A DNA stretch of 36,426 bases from Bacillota bacterium (GTDB lineage: Bacteria; Bacillota; UBA4882; UBA8346). A program made the position numbers and the translations under genes. Each line of letters starts with the position of its first letter. Positions within the stretch are counted from its first letter, which is position 1. Under the pieces are notes generated by a model. The model saw only the letters and a list, made by a program, of their open reading frames with translations, made no database searches and was not told the DNA's origin. The stretch lies in assembly GCA_029776595.1 (NCBI GenBank), contig JAKOSX010000139.1:1-36426 (forward strand). Direction: 5' to 3'. Below are positions 34,578 to 36,426 of the stretch, piece by piece.

Positions 34578-35318
34578 CTATGGTGCCATCTCTTCCAAAT
34601 GGATCTCCAGTTGCCCCTGGGTCAACTGCAACCGGGTAATCTTCAGCGGCCAATCCTTCATCACCTCGAAATTCAGCGGAATCTGGGCGGTGATCAGCTT
34701 CACCAAATCACCGGGAACTTCCCGTCCGCCGATAATGACGGACTCCGTAAAAAAACGAACGGTTTTCGGGCCGGAAGCTTCCACCCGTTCCTCGAGGACA
34801 ATATCCGTGGCCCTGCCGAACAGACTTACTTTTCCGGAAATTCGGATCCGTCCCGGAAGAATCACCGTTTTCGGTTGGAATTCGGGATAATTGAGATTTA
34901 AATAATCCGAAAGCGCCGTTTCACTAATGATCCCCTGCACTTGGGTGGCTCCGATCCGTTCGACCCGCAATTGCTTTTCCCGGATAAGCGACGGTAAATC
35001 CAGATCCAGCCATTCATTGTCCACCCGGAGATATTGATAGCGAAGGTCGCTGATGATACAGTTTTTTGCCTCCAGACGGATCCGTTTCACCTTCCCCCGC
35101 ACCACATCCGTCAGCTTGATCCACCCCATCGATGCTTTTAGCTGAAAACCGGCACCGCCGCTCTCGATGAACTGACGGGACAACAGGAAACGGACCCAGA
35201 GATTCATTCCGACTTGCAGCAAAATGACGACAAGAAAAACCCCTGCCACGATCAACAGGGTCCTTCGTTGCTTTGAAAGGCGATACAGCCAGTCCCGCCA
35301 AGCCCCGAAATTTCGCAT
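34578..35318 (-). CDS. DUF2993 (LmeA-like) single-pass membrane protein between lpxB and lpxD
   Basis: A 246-residue protein. A basic N-terminus is followed by one membrane helix (LLIVAGVFLVVILLQVGMNL), then a mostly beta domain of about 195 residues. This domain has the alternation of short strands and the invariant features of DUF2993: DVVRGKVKRIRLEAKN, LRVDNEWLDLDLPSLI, GIISETALSDYLN, ILPGRIRISGKVSLFG, and PLNFEVMKDWPLKITRLQLT. LmeA of mycobacteria, in this family, binds phospholipid. The gene sits 60 bases before lpxB and 80 bases after lpxD in one direction, so a lipid A or lipopolysaccharide transport role is likely but inferred. AAGGAG precedes the ATG. Confidence 0.75.
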   Translation of the reverse strand: MRNFGAWRDWLYRLSKQRRTLLIVAGVFLVVILLQVGMNLWVRFLLSRQFIESGGAGFQLKASMGWIKLTDVVRGKVKRIRLEAKNCIISDLRYQYLRVDNEWLDLDLPSLIREKQLRVERIGATQVQGIISETALSDYLNLNYPEFQPKTVILPGRIRISGKVSLFGRATDIVLEERVEASGPKTVRFFTESVIIGGREVPGDLVKLITAQIPLNFEVMKDWPLKITRLQLTQGQLEIHLEEMAP

Positions 35319-35398
35319 GGAAACACTCCTTTGTCGTATTTATGCCAAGATTTCAGTGTTTATATGCAATTATCGGTTGCGGGAGCCGCAAGCTGCCA

Positions 35399-36426
35399 TC
35401 ATTTCCCCTTCAATTCCGCGATCTCTTCCTTCAATTGTTCGATGGTTTTCTTCATCGCCCGAAATTCTTTCAACAAATCCGGCAAATGTTGGGCCGCAGC
35501 CTCAACCCTCAATTGTTTGGCATGCGGCCGGGCCGGATCGCCGGAAACAAAGGATTTCGGAGGAAGCGAGTTGGTTACCTTGGAACAACCTGCCACCACT
35601 GAATCATCCCCCACCGTCAAGTGCCCGGCAAGACCGGCTTTACCGGCTAACGTCACCCGATCCCCGGTGATACTGCTGCCGGCCAGACCGGCTTGGCCGC
35701 AAACCAGATTGTCCGCGCCCACTTCGCAGTTATGGCCGACCTGGACCAAATTGTCGATTTTGGTTCCCCGTTTAATCCGGGTCACACCGGTTGTCGCCCG
35801 GTCGATGGTCGTATTGGCACCAATCTCCACGTCATCTTCAACGACAACGATGCCCACTTGCGGCACTTTAAAATGTTTCCCGTCCACAGTGACATATCCG
35901 AAACCATCTGCGCCGATAACCGCTCCGGCATGAATCTCGACCCGGTTGCCGATCTGACAGCCTTCCCGGATCACTACATTCCCATGGATCATTCCGTCTT
36001 CCCCGATGACCACCCCGTCACCGATCCACGCTCCGGCAGCGACAATCGTCCCTTTTCCGATCCGGACATTCTTCCCGATGTATACCAACGGCCCGATCTC
36101 CGCGCCGTCTCCCTGGAACCCTTCACCCACCACGGCGGTTGAATGCACTCCCGGCACACACGGGCGTTTCTCTGTGAAATATGTTAAAAGTTGGGCAAAA
36201 GCCAATTTAGGATTGGCAACCTCAATGGAAGGTTTGGGCAAAGCGCCGGTCCCCAAAGGAACAATCACCGCCGCCGCCGGGCTTCGCAAAGCCTTTTCCA
36301 ACGCAGTTTTATTGCCGCCCAGTGTCAAATCGCCGGGTCTCAAATCATCCACGCCGGCCACGCGGGTAATCTCGGTATTTCCGTCTCCAATCACCGTTCC
36401 ATTGACCACTTGGGCCAATTCCGTCA
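35399..36426 (-). CDS. lpxD: UDP-3-O-acylglucosamine N-acyltransferase, 5' end outside the window
   Basis: Trimeric enzyme that adds the N-linked acyl chain to UDP-3-O-acyl-glucosamine in lipid A synthesis. The first codons lie beyond the right edge: the visible sequence starts with a [14 protein letters not shown]-type N-terminus that reads through the window end, and the first possible in-window start (TTG at 36418) is not the true one. Residues near the start form the uridine-binding domain ([12 protein letters not shown]); the middle is a left-handed beta-helix of hexapeptide repeats ([19 protein letters not shown]); the catalytic His is in [29 protein letters not shown] is conserved; the C-terminus is a short coiled coil ([19 protein letters not shown]). 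Confidence 0.95.
   Translation of the reverse strand, partial: TELAQVVNGTVIGDGNTEITRVAGVDDLRPGDLTLGGNKTALEKALRSPAAAVIVPLGTGALPKPSIEVANPKLAFAQLLTYFTEKRPCVPGVHSTAVVGEGFQGDGAEIGPLVYIGKNVRIGKGTIVAAGAWIGDGVVIGEDGMIHGNVVIREGCQIGNRVEIHAGAVIGADGFGYVTVDGKHFKVPQVGIVVVEDDVEIGANTTIDRATTGVTRIKRGTKIDNLVQVGHNCEVGADNLVCGQAGLAGSSITGDRVTLAGKAGLAGHLTVGDDSVVAGCSKVTNSLPPKSFVSGDPARPHAKQLRVEAAAQHLPDLLKEFRAMKKTIEQLKEEIAELKGK

Overview
The window looks like chromosomal DNA of an anaerobic, Firmicutes-type bacterium that also has an outer membrane (a diderm Firmicute; a Limnochordia/Hydrogenispora-like lineage is my best guess, not proven). The Firmicutes side is supported by AGGAGG-type ribosome binding sites, sigma-A-like promoters, a Gram-positive PcrA helicase, and a YlxY-like deacetylase, M16 peptidase and dUTPase in the neighbourhood typical of Firmicutes. 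The outer-membrane side is supported by lpxB and lpxD in one run of genes at the right end. Most genes lie on the minus strand. I saw no rRNA, tRNA, CRISPR array, complete insertion sequence or prophage.

Layout. 1-5.4 kb: the 5' part of a secreted copper-amine-oxidase/AMIN-domain protein, pcrA, and a secreted family 9 pectate lyase with its own promoter and terminator. 5.4-9.4 kb: a DUF1653 protein, a MATE exporter, then a sugar-acid kinase (kdgK-like) downstream of an IclR-family regulator whose promoter carries two overlapping IclR-type operators. 9.4-14.6 kb: a beta-propeller protein, and a translationally coupled pair made of a secreted helical-repeat protein and a lipoprotein with a probable TIM-barrel fold. 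14.8-18.2 kb: a methyltransferase, an MFS transporter, and an AT-rich patch with a frameshifted gene, a 52-residue ORF and two small hydrophilic genes. 18.2-23.8 kb: a small membrane protein, a eukaryotic-type hexokinase, a secreted Pro/Lys-rich protein, a HAD phosphatase next to an MsbA-type ABC exporter, and mscL. 23.9-28.5 kb: an N-acetylmuramoyl-L-alanine amidase, a family 11 rhamnogalacturonan lyase interrupted by one in-frame TAG, and ilvE. 28.6-36.4 kb: a small helical protein, dut, an M16 protease, a divergent SH3-GH18 hydrolase, a YlxY-like deacetylase, lpxB, a DUF2993 protein and lpxD (cut by the window edge).

How the genes fit together. Pectin use is the main metabolic theme: extracellular pectate lyase (PL9), rhamnogalacturonan lyase (PL11, perhaps inactivated), 2-keto-3-deoxygluconate kinase and a KdgR-like IclR regulator. 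A second theme is the envelope: lipid A synthesis (lpxB, lpxD) with a probable lipid-binding DUF2993 protein between them, peptidoglycan hydrolases, an ABC exporter, MscL and several secreted proteins without known function. The most interesting points are the DUF2993 gene inside the lpx run, the coupled lipoprotein/helical-repeat pair, the double IclR operator, and the single in-frame amber codon that replaces a probable tryptophan in the PL11 gene.
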